A DNA stretch of 64,000 nucleotides from Acanthaster planci (taxonomy: Eukaryota; Echinodermata; Asteroidea; Valvatida; Acanthasteridae): assembly GCF_001949145.1 (NCBI RefSeq), contig NW_019091719.1, positions 62,001 through 126,000 on the forward strand, given 5' to 3'. The position numbers and the translations under genes are program-made. Within the stretch, counting starts at the first letter, position 1; the number at the start of each line of letters is the position of its first letter. The notes under the pieces are model-generated. The model ran no database searches and was not told the origin of the DNA. It worked only from the letters and a program-made list of their open reading frames with translations. Shown here piece after piece: positions 26,312 to 39,200 of the stretch.

Positions 26312-26892
26312 AGGTCTATTTACACTACAACCTCTCAACCCGCGGTGAACTCAACCCCAGGCAAACTCATGACCGCCCCTACAGGTTGGAAATTTGATTT
26401 TTCAGCCCCGTGGCACGTTCAACCCGGCGCTGTTTCATACTTGTTTCTTGCAAACCCGAGCATATCAGGGTGAATTTGACCCGGATGGTCCCGAACGATT
26501 TTTAACTCGGATTGAAAAATCTCAAACCTGGTCCGGGAGCAGGGTTGAGTTCAATCTGGGTTGAAATCAATCTCAGGGTTGATGCAGGGCTGCCATGGGG
26601 TTGACAATTTTCAAGTGTGAATTTTCACCAGTTTTCAACCCTGCATCAAACCTGCGTTAACGCTACCTCAACCCTGAGATTCATCTTGAGAATTTTCAAC
26701 CTGGGTTCAATATTGCTTGTGCTCATTTCCGGGTTGAACTTGCCCAGATAACTTTGCACGAAACAATTGAGAAGCAACACCGGTTTGAAAGTGGACTTGG
26801 GCTTGAAAAATCAACCTTTCAACCCAGGGTGGTCATGGGTTCCCCAGGGTTGAGTTCAACCCGGGTTGAGAGGCGGTTGTGTGAAAAGGCCT
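26312..26892. mobile_element. 580-bp palindromic foldback element
   Basis: The two ends are reverse complements over about 95 bp with scattered mismatches. The left starts AGGTCTATTTACAC and ACAACCTCTCAACCCG; the right ends CGGGTTGAGAGGCGG and GTGTGAAAAGGCCT. Complementarity resumes near the centre (around 26600), where CTCAGGGTTGATGCAGGG faces a mirrored copy. The body is made of GGTTGAA and TTCAACC motifs. There is no coding capacity. It looks like a foldback-type MITE; its superfamily is unknown. Confidence 0.75.
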
Positions 26893-28593
26893 GTCATCTA
26901 GTATGAAAGGTGCAATAACAAGATGAAAACTGCTAAGTTCCAATATTTGTTATAATGCACAACCTTAACATAAGGCTTTCCCACAAGAGATACAACATTC
27001 ACCAACTGGTAAATTGAAATAAGGTGAAAATTGCTGTATTGCGAGCATTACATTTTAAATGAATTTGAAACAAGAACAATGAAGGCATGAAAAGACGGGC
27101 ATTCGTGTCATTTTCATGCTGAACTTGTCCGAGAAAATTATGCACTGTTCTGCCTACAAAACTATACCTTCCTTTGTGTTCTGTACATGTACATGTACTA
27201 GTGTGTAGCTTGCCCGTGCAGTGTGCACATAATACATGCACATGTACCAGTACAGTATATGTACATGTAGCCATTGTTTGGCATGCACAAGGGCTTATCC
27301 ATTACTCAACATCCGGTGAGGGTTCCCCTCATTTTCTCTTTTTTTTCTCAAAATGACACAATCTACAGTCGGAATTCCTTTTTTGGCATGAACAGTAAAA
27401 AAAAGCCCTTTTAAGCTTGTTACAGTTGAGCTCTGAAGACAAGTGACACTGCATTCAATTTGGATGCATCCATATTTATTTGAACAGATAAAATCAGAGA
27501 ACAAATGTTTTCCTTAGAGGTGCTCTTAAAGCGATTACTTTGGAGAGTCTGGGTCGTTTTTCACAAAGTCCCCCCCCCGATGTGGCTTTATAACAGCTTC
27601 AGCCAACAAGTTTTCACTTTGCCAAATTCTGCAGCATTCTGATATTGCCCCTTAAAAGAAGAAAAAAAAATGCCCATTCCCGACTACGCTCATGAGGGTA
27701 ATGCCTCAAAACAGGTGCACCATTCATACCTGTTCCTAATTTGAACTTTTCAAGCCAACAGTTTCCTTGTTTTTTTTTTAGCCTTTCATCTGCTTCTGAG
27801 AAAAGAATATAATTAGTTCAATTTCCGATTTGAAGAATTCTCTCATGACTAATGTGTAGGTATATGCACATGTAAGCTGCATGCATAAACCTGTATGGTA
27901 CGCGGGCAGTGTAATGTACATGTAGCTTGCTTCCCTTGTTTCTTACTTTTGATGATTTAATTTGTCATTCGCCCCCTTCTTTGGTAAAGCCCACAACTTA
28001 CAAGTAAAGGTGATTGCACTGTTTCGCCATTTATGATTAAAACCAGACATCCATCCACCACACTATAAGCTGCCTTGTCACTTGCAAGGTCAAAAAACAT
28101 ATTAATTTTTATACCTGGTCACGATCGCCTGAACAACCTGATCTGTATGCAGACCTCATTAAAGTGTAGTTGTGATCATTGACGGAATTCATTTTGAGGT
28201 ATGTTTGCCACTATATCACCTTTCCAGTACATTAGCTGGCAGAGCAGATAGGAAATGGTCACATTTGGGTTGATTGAGGTTTCCTTAATGCTGTTGAGAA
28301 TTTCCTTACAAGCAAAATAGCTGAGAGGTCTACCTCTAAGCGTGTTGCTTTGCAGAGATTTTATTGAGAAAAGAAAAATGATTGATTTGAGTGAATATTT
28401 GATTTCACTGATTTATTTGAATTCAAATTATGGGGGGGAGGGCTAGGGTCTGTTACTATCTTTAGAACGAAGCTATGGACAAATGGGAAGAACTGCCAGC
28501 ATACATGTAATATCATGATAAATATGTGTGTGGTTTTGTAACCATCTTATCCCATCTTAAGGATGGGATGCATTATTGTACTTCTATTCTACA

Positions 28594-28860
28594 TGGGTAA
28601 TTCCAGAAATTAGGGATCCAATTTTTTTGTGCGTGTCCCTGTCACATCTGAGACATGATTTTGTGAAAGTTCAGAACACATTTCTTAATTTCCACGAGTG
28701 ATGAATTAATGCAAATTACCTGCCAAACAAATTGTACTAGGTTGAAATCCATGCCGGTGATATTTCCATGTCAAATGACAAAGGTCAGATGTACATGTAC
28801 GGTAACAGGGACGGGAAAATGTCCCACTTTTGGACCCCCTAATTTCTGGAATTACTCACA
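28594..28860. mobile_element. 266-bp element with inverted terminal repeats
   Basis: The left end reads GGTAATTCCAGAAATTAGGG and the right end carries its reverse complement (CCCTAATTTCTGGAATTAC). A second inner pair, GTGTCCCTGTCAC and GTAACAGGGACGG, is also inverted. No protein is encoded. The arrangement fits a non-autonomous DNA element or foldback sequence. Confidence 0.65.
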
Positions 28861-30051
28861 TGTACCGGTAACAAAAGGATCCTGCGTTCACTGCTGCATC
28901 AAGGAAATCCACATGGGGATTTTCTCCTGTCTTTTCCGATACACATTGACAGTTGTACCACAAAGTGACGTACCCTTTGCACACACGATACTCATGCGTC
29001 AGTTTCTGGCACCACTATCCATAGTATATGTACATGTACGTCATTTCTTGATGCAACGGACAAATATATTCATAACTACCTGTACTAAAATAGTACATTG
29101 TATTTGCCTTAGGGAAAATGGTATATGACTATTGCCATATATAGAAAAAATGGCTTACCAGGGAAAGTGCCCATCCATAACAACCTTTTTGTTAAATGTC
29201 AACAGCCTCTATATTTGAACAAATTCCACTCTATATTTTAACAGATTCCACTCTATATTTTAACAGATTCCATACTGAACACTTTGAGTTTTTGACTGTC
29301 TTTAAACGTGACTCTTTAGTGGTATAAACTTGTAAGCCAACCTGTTGCTTTGTGCAGACGTACATGTACATTTGCATGTACATGTACAGTACATTACATT
29401 TACCGGTACATGTTTCCCAAAAGGTCCGTATCTGGCCTACCAAAGAGAGCGCTTTGAATCAACAAAATGAAGGAATTCACTGACTGATCACAGCATCCCA
29501 TACATGCACAGTGACTAGAAGAGGGTGTTGATTGGTTTGTGAAAAGGTTGGATGAGGTACGATGATTTGGAGTCGTGATCGATTGCTACATAATGGAATT
29601 ACTCAGTATCAGCCCTTTGCCACAGTGTGATGCGTACTTCGCCTGTTTGGAGCTCTCTAGCGGCAGGAGAGTTTTATTAACTCCAGTGTGTACAAGTGCA
29701 TTTCGCTTAATAGTGGTGTGCAGATCAGTGGCATATGCTTTCCTTCAACTTCTTGCCTTTTTTTAAAAAGTGGGGTTTTGTTTATTTAGGAATGAAACGT
29801 GCTAGTATTTCATAAATTGGACACTTTTCCTTTTTGTTGAGTTGGGGGTTGAGGATTCTTTTACAGGTGACAAAATGTCGACGGTTGTTTTCAGAAAAAA
29901 AAAGTATCCCATTCCCCCCCCCCCAACCAGGATCCTCCACTGGTGCAGATGTATTTTTCAAAATTGCTTGCTTGATTGATTGACTGGCTGACACAAGCTT
30001 TAAAACGCAAGCAGAATATGCTGAACTGTTTTGTCTTTGCCTGTGTTCCAG

Positions 30052-30212
30052 TTTGCCCGCCCACGTGTTTGTCCGCCTGCAATGGAATGAGGTGCTGTCA
30101 CGACTCGTGTGTCGGGGGATGCAGCGGTCCCACCAACCGGGACTGCATAGCCTGCCGCAAGCTGGCCTACAACGGAGAGTGTATCAACACCTGCCCTGCA
30201 TATACATACGAG
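30052..30212 (+). CDS. INSR/IGF1R-like: InR exon A: cysteine-rich (furin-like) domain, first half
   Basis: The exon follows a clean acceptor (CTGTGTTCCAG) and ends with GAG before GTAAAG. It starts in phase 1 (two bases finish a codon) and ends in phase 0. The 53 residues begin [19 protein letters not shown] and continue with CVGGC, CIACRK and [11 protein letters not shown], the same cysteine spacing as the start of the vertebrate INSR cysteine-rich domain, which also begins at an exon boundary. This domain lies between L1 and L2 and helps shape ligand specificity. The upstream partner exon (L1) is not visible in the preceding 30 kb. The downstream 1870-bp intron holds a repeated GGGGAC/GTCCCC element at 31040-31260 and otherwise nothing I recognise. 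Confidence 0.96.
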
Positions 30213-33200
30213 GTAAAGGATCCTGCAGACACTATGATACATGTACCTTGAAAAACTACCGTCTGGTGTGGGGAGAAGCAGGATCTCCTCGGCCCTCTTT
30301 ACACAATTTTACATTCATTGCATTCAACTGTTTCCCTCACACTTTACTCTTGGAAGCCCCGTCTGCTTTCAAGTTGACACTCACACGACTTCTCGCATTT
30401 ACTCTGGCCCAACCCAAGTAAACGACCTGCTGGACTGGGTACTTGGTCACCTGGTCAATTCCCATAGCGCAATACAAAACTATGGCAGCATAGTCAAACG
30501 GTGCAAAGGAAAGTGATTGACACAGTTGTAACTAGTTCGAAAAAAGCCCAAAAGACCGTTTGTGTGGTTTTTTTCCTTGTCTATTGCTCTCAACCTTTTG
30601 AATTCATTTTGCAAATTTAATTGATGTATGGCCTCTTGACCAGGTCAGGGGGCTTGGAATTCAATCCAAAACTGTCAATTTATCACTCTTGCGGGTGCCA
30701 GTCTAAACCAATGACGACAACAGGGGTAGGCGCAAGGGAAGTAATTGAATGCACAGATCATATTCGGGGTTATTCCAGCTTCTGCCACCTCTGCTACAAT
30801 CTGTTTTTCCTGTTACCCTAACAGTCCCCAGTCCTTCACCTGTTGGATGATTGAGGACTGTCAGGGTTAAACAACTTCAATTTATACAAGTTGATGAACA
30901 TGACTATCGTCGATCATCATGTGAACATGTATGTGTATGTAACCTTGTCACATTGGGTGACATGTAAGCCCACAATTTTATATCGGTCTTTATTAAACGC
31001 AGAGCGCACGTGTACGCGGTACCGATACCCTTTCATCATATTCAGGGAACAGTTTTTCTTCCAGCAAAGTCAAGACCAAATTGTTTGATTGTCCCAATAA
31101 CGTTTTTGGTCCCCTTTATCAACACGTGTGTACTCCCCACAACTACGTGTGTGGGTAAACCTTCATCGCGTTAAGGGGACGGTTTCGTTTGTTAGGCAAA
31201 CTAGGACTGAGTTGAAGGGACATGTGTCTGTCCCCATAACATCTGCGGTCCCCACGAAGTACCGAGTCAGTGAAATATCGTATGTTTGTCCCTGCAACTA
31301 TGGTACATGTAGTTGAGTCACAGTGGCCATATTGAAGTAAATGTTGCTCTGTGCAGGGCCACAGAGCTCTGCAAAAATGAAGCTGCAGGGAGAAGTACCT
31401 AACTCCTATACAAACACCTGTACATGTACACGTACACCTGTAACTCCCGCGAGTGAGCATTTATGATGGCCTACTTGGCTATGGAAAGTGGCTCTGGGAT
31501 CTCATCATTTCAAAACAACGTCAAGATAGTTGGCCTAGAAATACATTCTGGTAATGCTGAGCCCAGAGCCCATTCCAAATAGTACAGTCAGCAAGTGGTC
31601 CAGAAAGATTTATTTGAGGTGCTACTTAATAGCTTAGTGTTATTACAAATAATGAATGTTCTGTTGTCCAGTGGTAGAAGCAATTTCATGAAGTGACGGA
31701 TGTTCTCTTTCACGAGGCAGTGCCGAGTGGAAAGGAACATGCAGTCCTTCATTTAGTCCAAGAAATACTCTCTCTGTTGTGTTGTACATGTACAGTGTAC
31801 AACACCCGGATAAATCCCCTTTGTGTGCATGTCGTTAGGTTACTTTGCCTGCTTGGCATAAAAGCACGAATGTGAGGAGCCGTGACTGTGCCTACATTAT
31901 ATTTAATGGGCACCTTAAACGGTCGTACTGTTGAATATACCAGATGCCGGTGAGTCAGGTGAAATGTGTTGTATGAAATGGGAAGGTGGTCAGAGAGTGT
32001 CGGGGTACTCTACCGGTACATAGCGAGTGTTGCACAAACCGTAACCACATTGTTGTGATTTTGAACTGTTCCGTCCGTCCAGTACAAAACCCACCGATGC
32101 ATCCACGCAGCCCAGTGCCCACAGCACTGGAAACTACACAATGGTCAGTGCATCGAGGAATGCCCCACCAGCTTCATCACCAACATCACCAATGCACGCT
32201 ACTGTCAACCGTGTGACGGCCCCTGCCCGAAAGGTATGGAGGAGGGACGTGTGTGTCTGTGGTCAGGTTGGGGGGGGGACTTGCCACTGAAGGAGGCGCA
32301 TGTATAGTGCCCATTGGTTCGTTTCAGATGTCCTTACATTGCTACCCGCTGTTGCGATTTGCTGTCCTTATATGCCAGGGTACATGTAAGTAGGCGATTT
32401 CGAGCACCAACCATTTGCCAACTACCAGTAATTGTGCCTGGGACCCAGGATATCTTTTGTGTACCAGGGAAAGTTGACCGGTAGTTGACAAATGGTCCTT
32501 GCTCGAACGTGCATCGATTTCTTAAAGCCTTATACAGTATCCGTTGTTGACCTACCGGTGTGTGCTATTGAGACAATATTCTGAAGCCATTAGCATGAAA
32601 TGACAAAGGTTTGCTGATGTACATGACTGAATCAAGCTCAAAGGCCAACGCATGGGTGGCGTTAACCAAAACTGGCTCCAGAAAAAAATCAATTCTGCAT
32701 GTACAAGACTGAAAGCGGCTTGAATGAGAACTTCCCATCCAGTTTGTTAATGACTGCATCGTCTGCGCACGTGCTCCGTGGATGACGTGCGTCCATTAGC
32801 GAATAACGCCGCTTATGGGTCCAATGGATCCATTACTGCGCCACGTTGAAGTTGGTGGCGTTCAAGTTGCAACAAGGTCACATTAGCCCTCACACCCTAG
32901 GGTGTGTATAAAGATCATCTTGACATTGGAGGATTGATGACTGCTAGGGCCAACGATCCGGACACTCACCCGGTAGTGTTTGGGGTACTTCTTCCTACTT
33001 TCTGGTCCTATTTCTCAAGGTCCTGAATAGTTAGTGCTGACCCCAAATCTTGCGCTTGTGCCTCAAACTGTGCTTTGCATTCCGGTTTGATTTTGAACAC
33101 AGTGGTTGTGAGAATAGAATGTGTACATTTACTGCTCCCAAAGTCCCATAAACTGACAACAAGCACTTACCACTGAGGACAATATGCTGACTACCGGGGA

Positions 33201-36200
33201 CACGGACACATTCTACACAATGTAAATGTATGTTCCCTTGGTGTGCTGTACTCCTTGGTACAATAAAAGTTTGTACAAAATATTTTGGAAAGTGTGTACA
33301 TCCATGTTGATGCCTCATTGTAACACCGTCGTTTACATATGAACTATAGAGAGCTATAGTATCTCACATGTACATGTATGTGCCGTGCTGCTCCCATCGC
33401 TGTTAAGCATGTTAAGGAGGTTATGAATTTGTTGGAATTCATTTTTCAGATTTTTTTTTGAGTAATCGTATTCCTTCTTCTGACTGTTTGCTAAGTTTTT
33501 TCCTTTTTGTTTTGTCATGGTATTTTGATTATCCTATTAGTTTGTGAAGGCCGCATGGTAGTCAACTCTGTCGGGGATGCAGCCAACTTGGCTGGCTGTA
33601 CCATCATCAACGGATCCTTGGAAATCGGCATCCGGAGTGGAAGTAAGTAGCCTCGCTTTCCAGGGCAGGATTTGAGATTTGTTCAGATTTTTCTGCATAT
33701 CTAAAGTTTTTGTTATAAGTCTCAGGATAGATGCATTTTTCTATTTGGTAAATGGCTTTCCCGACACTTGTATTATTTTCAAAATTTTGACAGAAAGTTG
33801 AATGGCATCAAACTGTGTCTCATATAAAAACAAAGGGCTGTGAATTAATCTATCAAAATTGAGATGATTTGTGGCATTTCTGAGCCCCAACGCTCTGAGT
33901 TCACTCCAAACCCAACAGGAGGTTGGTCAAGATTTTACTGGATTGGGGCCTCATGCCACCTCTGAAGTTGCTTGTTGTCAGTATCACCGTGACGAAGGTT
34001 GGGACAGGATAATATTAATAATTAATAATTGATTCATTTATAAAGCGCAAATTCCATATAGATATGTTCAAATGTGCCGTAAAATGAAGACATTAAGCAT
34101 GGAACAATGAATACATTTAAACATGGTTGAGCCGATGGCATACAAGGATGTTCCTAAATGGCTGTGTGTATGAGTTTGTTTCTGCATTCAATTGGGGACC
34201 CTGAACAATAGAGGACAATAAGGTCCCCAATTGACAGAGGGTCTGGGATTGACAACTGTGTACAAAATATATTGGTGGTCTTCTAAAAAAAAATAAAGTA
34301 CAAACAAAAGAGGAACAATAGGGGGTCCCCAGTTGCAGGCAAATACACACTTGTGTGTGTGTGTACATAAAATGCCTTTCTGTCGGTGACCACACGAGGT
34401 TGCCAACAACAAATTGTCGTGTTTGGTGATCTCCGTTGGCAGTGCATTGGCTAGCAATCAGCTAGCACTACATGTTGAAGAAATTGTGATCCCAAAACTG
34501 GATGATATTGTGCAATAGCAGAGTAGCGTCTGGCTTTTGGGCTAGTCCAACAGATTGATCCAAACTAGCTGACAGTGTTAATTTAGAACGTCTGTGTGAT
34601 CTCTCCATCTTCTGCTGACAGGCACCCATTTGATGTTTTTTTTCCAGCACGATTCCAGCTTTGAGAAGTATTCAAAGTCCCACAATGTGGCATCCAGATT
34701 GACAGACTGGGCATAAACAAACAGACTTGCCCGGCATGATCAGGTCTCATTCCAGCAAAGCCGCCTAGGTTTTTTTTTTTCTGGTTTTGTTTTGTTGTGA
34801 AAGTTCTGGCATTCCAGCCCCAAAAGTACAGCCACAATTAGCTGACCCCCCCCCCCCCGGAGGAGGTATCCAGTCCAGCCTAGGGACCCCTACATCAGCC
34901 AGCCCTCCCAAGAGGTGTCATTCACCCACGGGCCCAGGTTCTCCCAAGTTCCATGACTCACCTTGGCTGCTTCATCCAGAGGGGGTATAAAACCTTGGGC
35001 GGAGGGGAGGGGAGGAAAACTCCCATCACCAAAGGAGGGGTGAACTCATGGAAGGGGGTAGACCTTCAAAGGGTCCACTGGCCTTTATTGGCAGCTTCAG
35101 TGGGAGACTGATTAGATAACAGGTTGCTTTGGTTTCTGTGCAGCTTCAAAAAGTGAGGGGCTTGCATCCTTCTTTTCAGAGCTGTAATGCATCATTTTGA
35201 AGAGAATTTGAAGCAACGGGGGCAAAGTACCTTTACATGAGCATTGAGCGAAAACATGAAAGGATGCATCCATGCTGAGATTTTTTTTCTTAGACATACA
35301 TTTTGTGCATCTGTATATACCGGTACTCATTTTCAGGCTGTGAACTGTTTGAAGAGTTGATTTGTCAATGCCGTTCTGGACTACCGAGGGCGCTGTTACT
35401 GTGATGTCATTCAGGGAAGACATTATCCTTTTCTCTGGTCAAATTGTGAACCCAAACTTTGCTCATTGATGAAGACATCTTTTGAGAAAAAGTTTCTCTT
35501 TGGCTTATTGCTGTTTACTTTCATGATAAATCTTCAATGACAAAGGAAATTAAGGGTATCAAAATATCAGGGTTGTACCTGGGGAAACCAATTACTTTGT
35601 AACAATTTGGATAGATATCACAACCTTCTGTGGGCCTCGTTAAAGAATTGACAGTAGTCATTGGCCTTCCCGGAAACTGCATTGAAACTGCATGTGTTCG
35701 GGCAAGGAAAGATGGCTTCTCAATCATCAATTTCCGAGGGCTTGATAAAGAAACCAGGGCCCGACTGCCGGGTCCTACACCTCATTAGTGAAGAGGAAGA
35801 GATAAGGAAGAAAATTGGGGAGTTGGGCAGGCACGGCTTTAAGGTCTAAATCCATCCCCCAGACACCTCAAAGCAATTGAATTGTGGAGAGGCTCTCCCA
35901 CTGAGGAGAGGGAATAATGCGGTCCTCTGCAGGGAGCTGGGCACCGGGGCAACATGTGGACTAATTTGTAAAATTTGTGGAGCAAGGTTCTAGGATAGCT
36001 GTGTGTGGTTGACTGGAATGTGCAAGTGTATCATTTTTTTATTTTTTTTATTTTCCCCCTCCTGTTTTGGCCAAGCCATGATGATGAGTGGTTTGTGGGT
36101 TCCGTGTGTGTACACAATTAGATCGTATCACAGTGACTTGAAAAAAGGACAGTTACAGCAGTTGTAGAAGAAAAATTAAAAAAAAAAAATGGGATCATCC

Positions 36201-39200
36201 CTGATCCCCCCCAAATAAATTTTTTCAAGTATGAAGACTTGAGTTTAAGGTCGTACATGCACCCAGTTGTAATTTTTAAGTCGTAAGACTTTCACACCCG
36301 TAACCACATCGGTCAGATTCTTATTCTAAGCAACCTTCAATCTGTGACTGAAGAGAAGGAGTCGTGCAGGAATGCTGGGGATGGTCTCTCCGGGAGGATT
36401 ATTGAGGAATTAACATCGCTGTTGTCTGCAGTTATTCCCTCTCGAGGCGCAGGTTTTTGAACATGGTGACTTTGCGGCCGGAATTAATTTTACAGGACAT
36501 GATCAACTCATGTTGAGTTAAACACAGGGAACAAAAATGCATCTATAATATGCCACCAAATCCTGACATCCATGGTTTTAGAGCAAACTTGTTTATTTTC
36601 ATTGTAGTGGTGTTAGGCTATTGGAGGTATCAGCATATTTTGGGGCAGGAAATGAGGAACACAAGTCATACCTACACCTGTGCTGAGCAAAACATGGTAT
36701 ATCACATACTCAGTGTTGCAAAGAAAGTGACTTGAAGAAATGAGCAGTGGCTTTTGGCTTGACACGGGAGAAACAGTGACTTGTAACCGGGATCGAGAAA
36801 AAGGAAATTTGTGGAAAATTGTCTTGTGACAGAGGAAATTACGTGATCAAAAAATGATCATGATCAACCGATTGGCTTGGTTACAACACTTAAAACACTG
36901 AGCTTGATGCGGGATTGGGCAAAAGACATGTGAATGGACTCAGGTGCGCCTGAGTGCTGCATGTATAGTTGTAATACGCGTACTTGGACGTTTAGAGCTT
37001 ACATGCACCCCGGTACGTGTGTGTTATCACCACAGAAATAATCCTTTACATCATGCTACATATATTTTCACATTTACATTTGGGAAGCATTGGCGTGTGT
37101 GTGTTTTTCCCATATACCGGTACATGTATGGAGAGCTGCAGTACACGTAGGCAGGTGCTCAGTCTCATTCTACATTCAAGACTAGGGAAGGAGACAATAG
37201 AAACCAGTCTAGCCAGGAAAGCTCTCACCTTTAATGCTGCAGTGCACATGATGGTTCTGCATGGACTCACTCCGTACAATAAGTATGGGCTCCTTGTAAA
37301 TCAACAAAAGTGTAATATTTGTATTTTCACTTGGGGGGAATTTGCCCATGTCCACTTTTTCATATTTCATTGAACAGGGGTGTGAGAATTCAGCTTTCTT
37401 TGTTTAGATATTGCCCCTGTACATGTATTTCAGCTTTTTTGTACACCTGGTCTATACAAAAGTATGGACCTTTTTTTTGCATTTCAGCTTTTTGCTACTA
37501 GTACCCGATAGCTGTAATTTTTCAGCTTTAATTGTAAGTGGCTACCCACACCCCTGATTGAAAGCCCAAACACTTTGGCTTCATTTATGCGGTACATGTA
37601 CTGTGGTTTGGAAGTTCACTTAGCCTTGGCATTGCTTCATTGTAAAATTCCGTTACAGTGGATGGGGCCTGGAGACACGATGCGTCTTGTCCAACTACAT
37701 GTACAATGTACGCTAATGGCTTGCCTTGTCATTGTTTTCCCTTCTGCCCCAAAAAAGCCAACATCATGAAGGAGCTGGAGAAGAATCTGGGCATGATTGA
37801 GGAGGTGACGGAGAAGATCGTCATCAGGATGGCCCACTCCCTGGTCAGCCTCAACTTCCTGAAACACCTCAAGCGGATTGGTGGAACCGTTCTGGAGAAT
37901 GGGTGAGCAGCCATTGAGCTGTGGTGACTCTAAATCAGGAAGGATTTGAATCATTTCGCATCTCGGTGTTTTAACGTTTGTACTCGAAACAAATTTGTGA
38001 CTTGTAATAACTCAAGTCACTGACCCGACTCACGTCACAATATTTGTTGACTGGACTCGACTTGAGTCCCATCGGGTAAATGGCTCGACTCAACTCGAGT
38101 CGCTGCAAGCAAATGACTCAACTCAATGCGAGTCCCTCGTCAGAAGACCTGACTCGAGTGAAAGTTAATAAGACTGAAGTCCCAAACTTTTTTGCGGAAA
38201 AAGAAATAGCAATGACTTTCAGTGCTGGTTCATATGACCACATGTTGAAACCCAGAGTGACTTGACTTCCTGTTTTTATTTATCGTTTTGTATTCAAATA
38301 TTGGTGGCTGGAATTGACTCAAGTTAAATACTTGACTCAGCTCGACTTTCTCCCCAATGACTCGACTACTCAAGCCACAAAAATTAGTGACTTGTTACAA
38401 CTCTAATATGGGGGAGGGGGTAAGTAACTGGCTGCCCCTGAAGTTTTTCTTTGTTGGGGGGGGGAGTTTTGCAGTTGATTTTGGTCAATCTGTAATCTGA
38501 AACTGTTAAAATTAAGCCTACAGGCCATTGCCAACCTTTGATTTCATTAACAGTGCATATGTAAAAGGCACGTGTGAATACTTCAGTTTTGCAGTTTGGT
38601 CCATCACAGATCTTTCAACAAGTCCTTGCACAAGAGTCATTAGTCATAAGTAAAAGAGTGAACAAGAACAAAGGAATGCCTTTGTTACTGTTTACTGTTA
38701 CTGTTTTTTTTAATCGCTTTTGACCTGCATTGAGACTGGGACTTGTGATGGACTTGTCTGCAACACTTGATTACACATGTACATGGGAAGAAGTTTAAAC
38801 ATTATGAGTTATCACACAAACACAAGTGGTACACAGAATAGTGTAGTGCGTCTGTGTCCCATATACAATGTGCATGTACCAAGAGGACGAATATACATGC
38901 AAAGATGGCACTACGTTCTGTGTTGCACGAGCATGATAACAAATTTATCTTGGAGCAAACTTGATGCACAGTAAAGATGTTATAAGGGCCGATGTGCGCT
39001 AACGCGCCACCTTTGAATTTACAGTGAATTTAGCAGTTGTGTATTGTGCTTTTAGTGTAAAAATAGCGCAGTGGCTTGACTTTATTAAGAACGCATAACG
39101 CGGGGTTTGACATGGACCGTGCAGCACAGATATGTATCACACTGTTGGTTGCCATAAATCAACCAGTCAGAATTGAAACTTCAAGTTTGCCTGAAGATAA

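Larger units (their letters stand above)
1..30051. other. Long non-coding stretch upstream of the first recognised exon
   Basis: I found no exon with family homology on either strand in these 30 kb. Open frames are short and have low-complexity or TACATGTA-derived translations. The receptor's signal peptide and L1 domain should lie 5' of 30052, so this stretch is probably the long 5' intron(s), perhaps also the promoter region. It contains the repeats listed separately, (CA)n and poly-purine or poly-pyrimidine runs, and a few unique GC-balanced blocks (for example 3405-3620 and 20000-20215). Missed short exons cannot be excluded. Confidence 0.6.
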
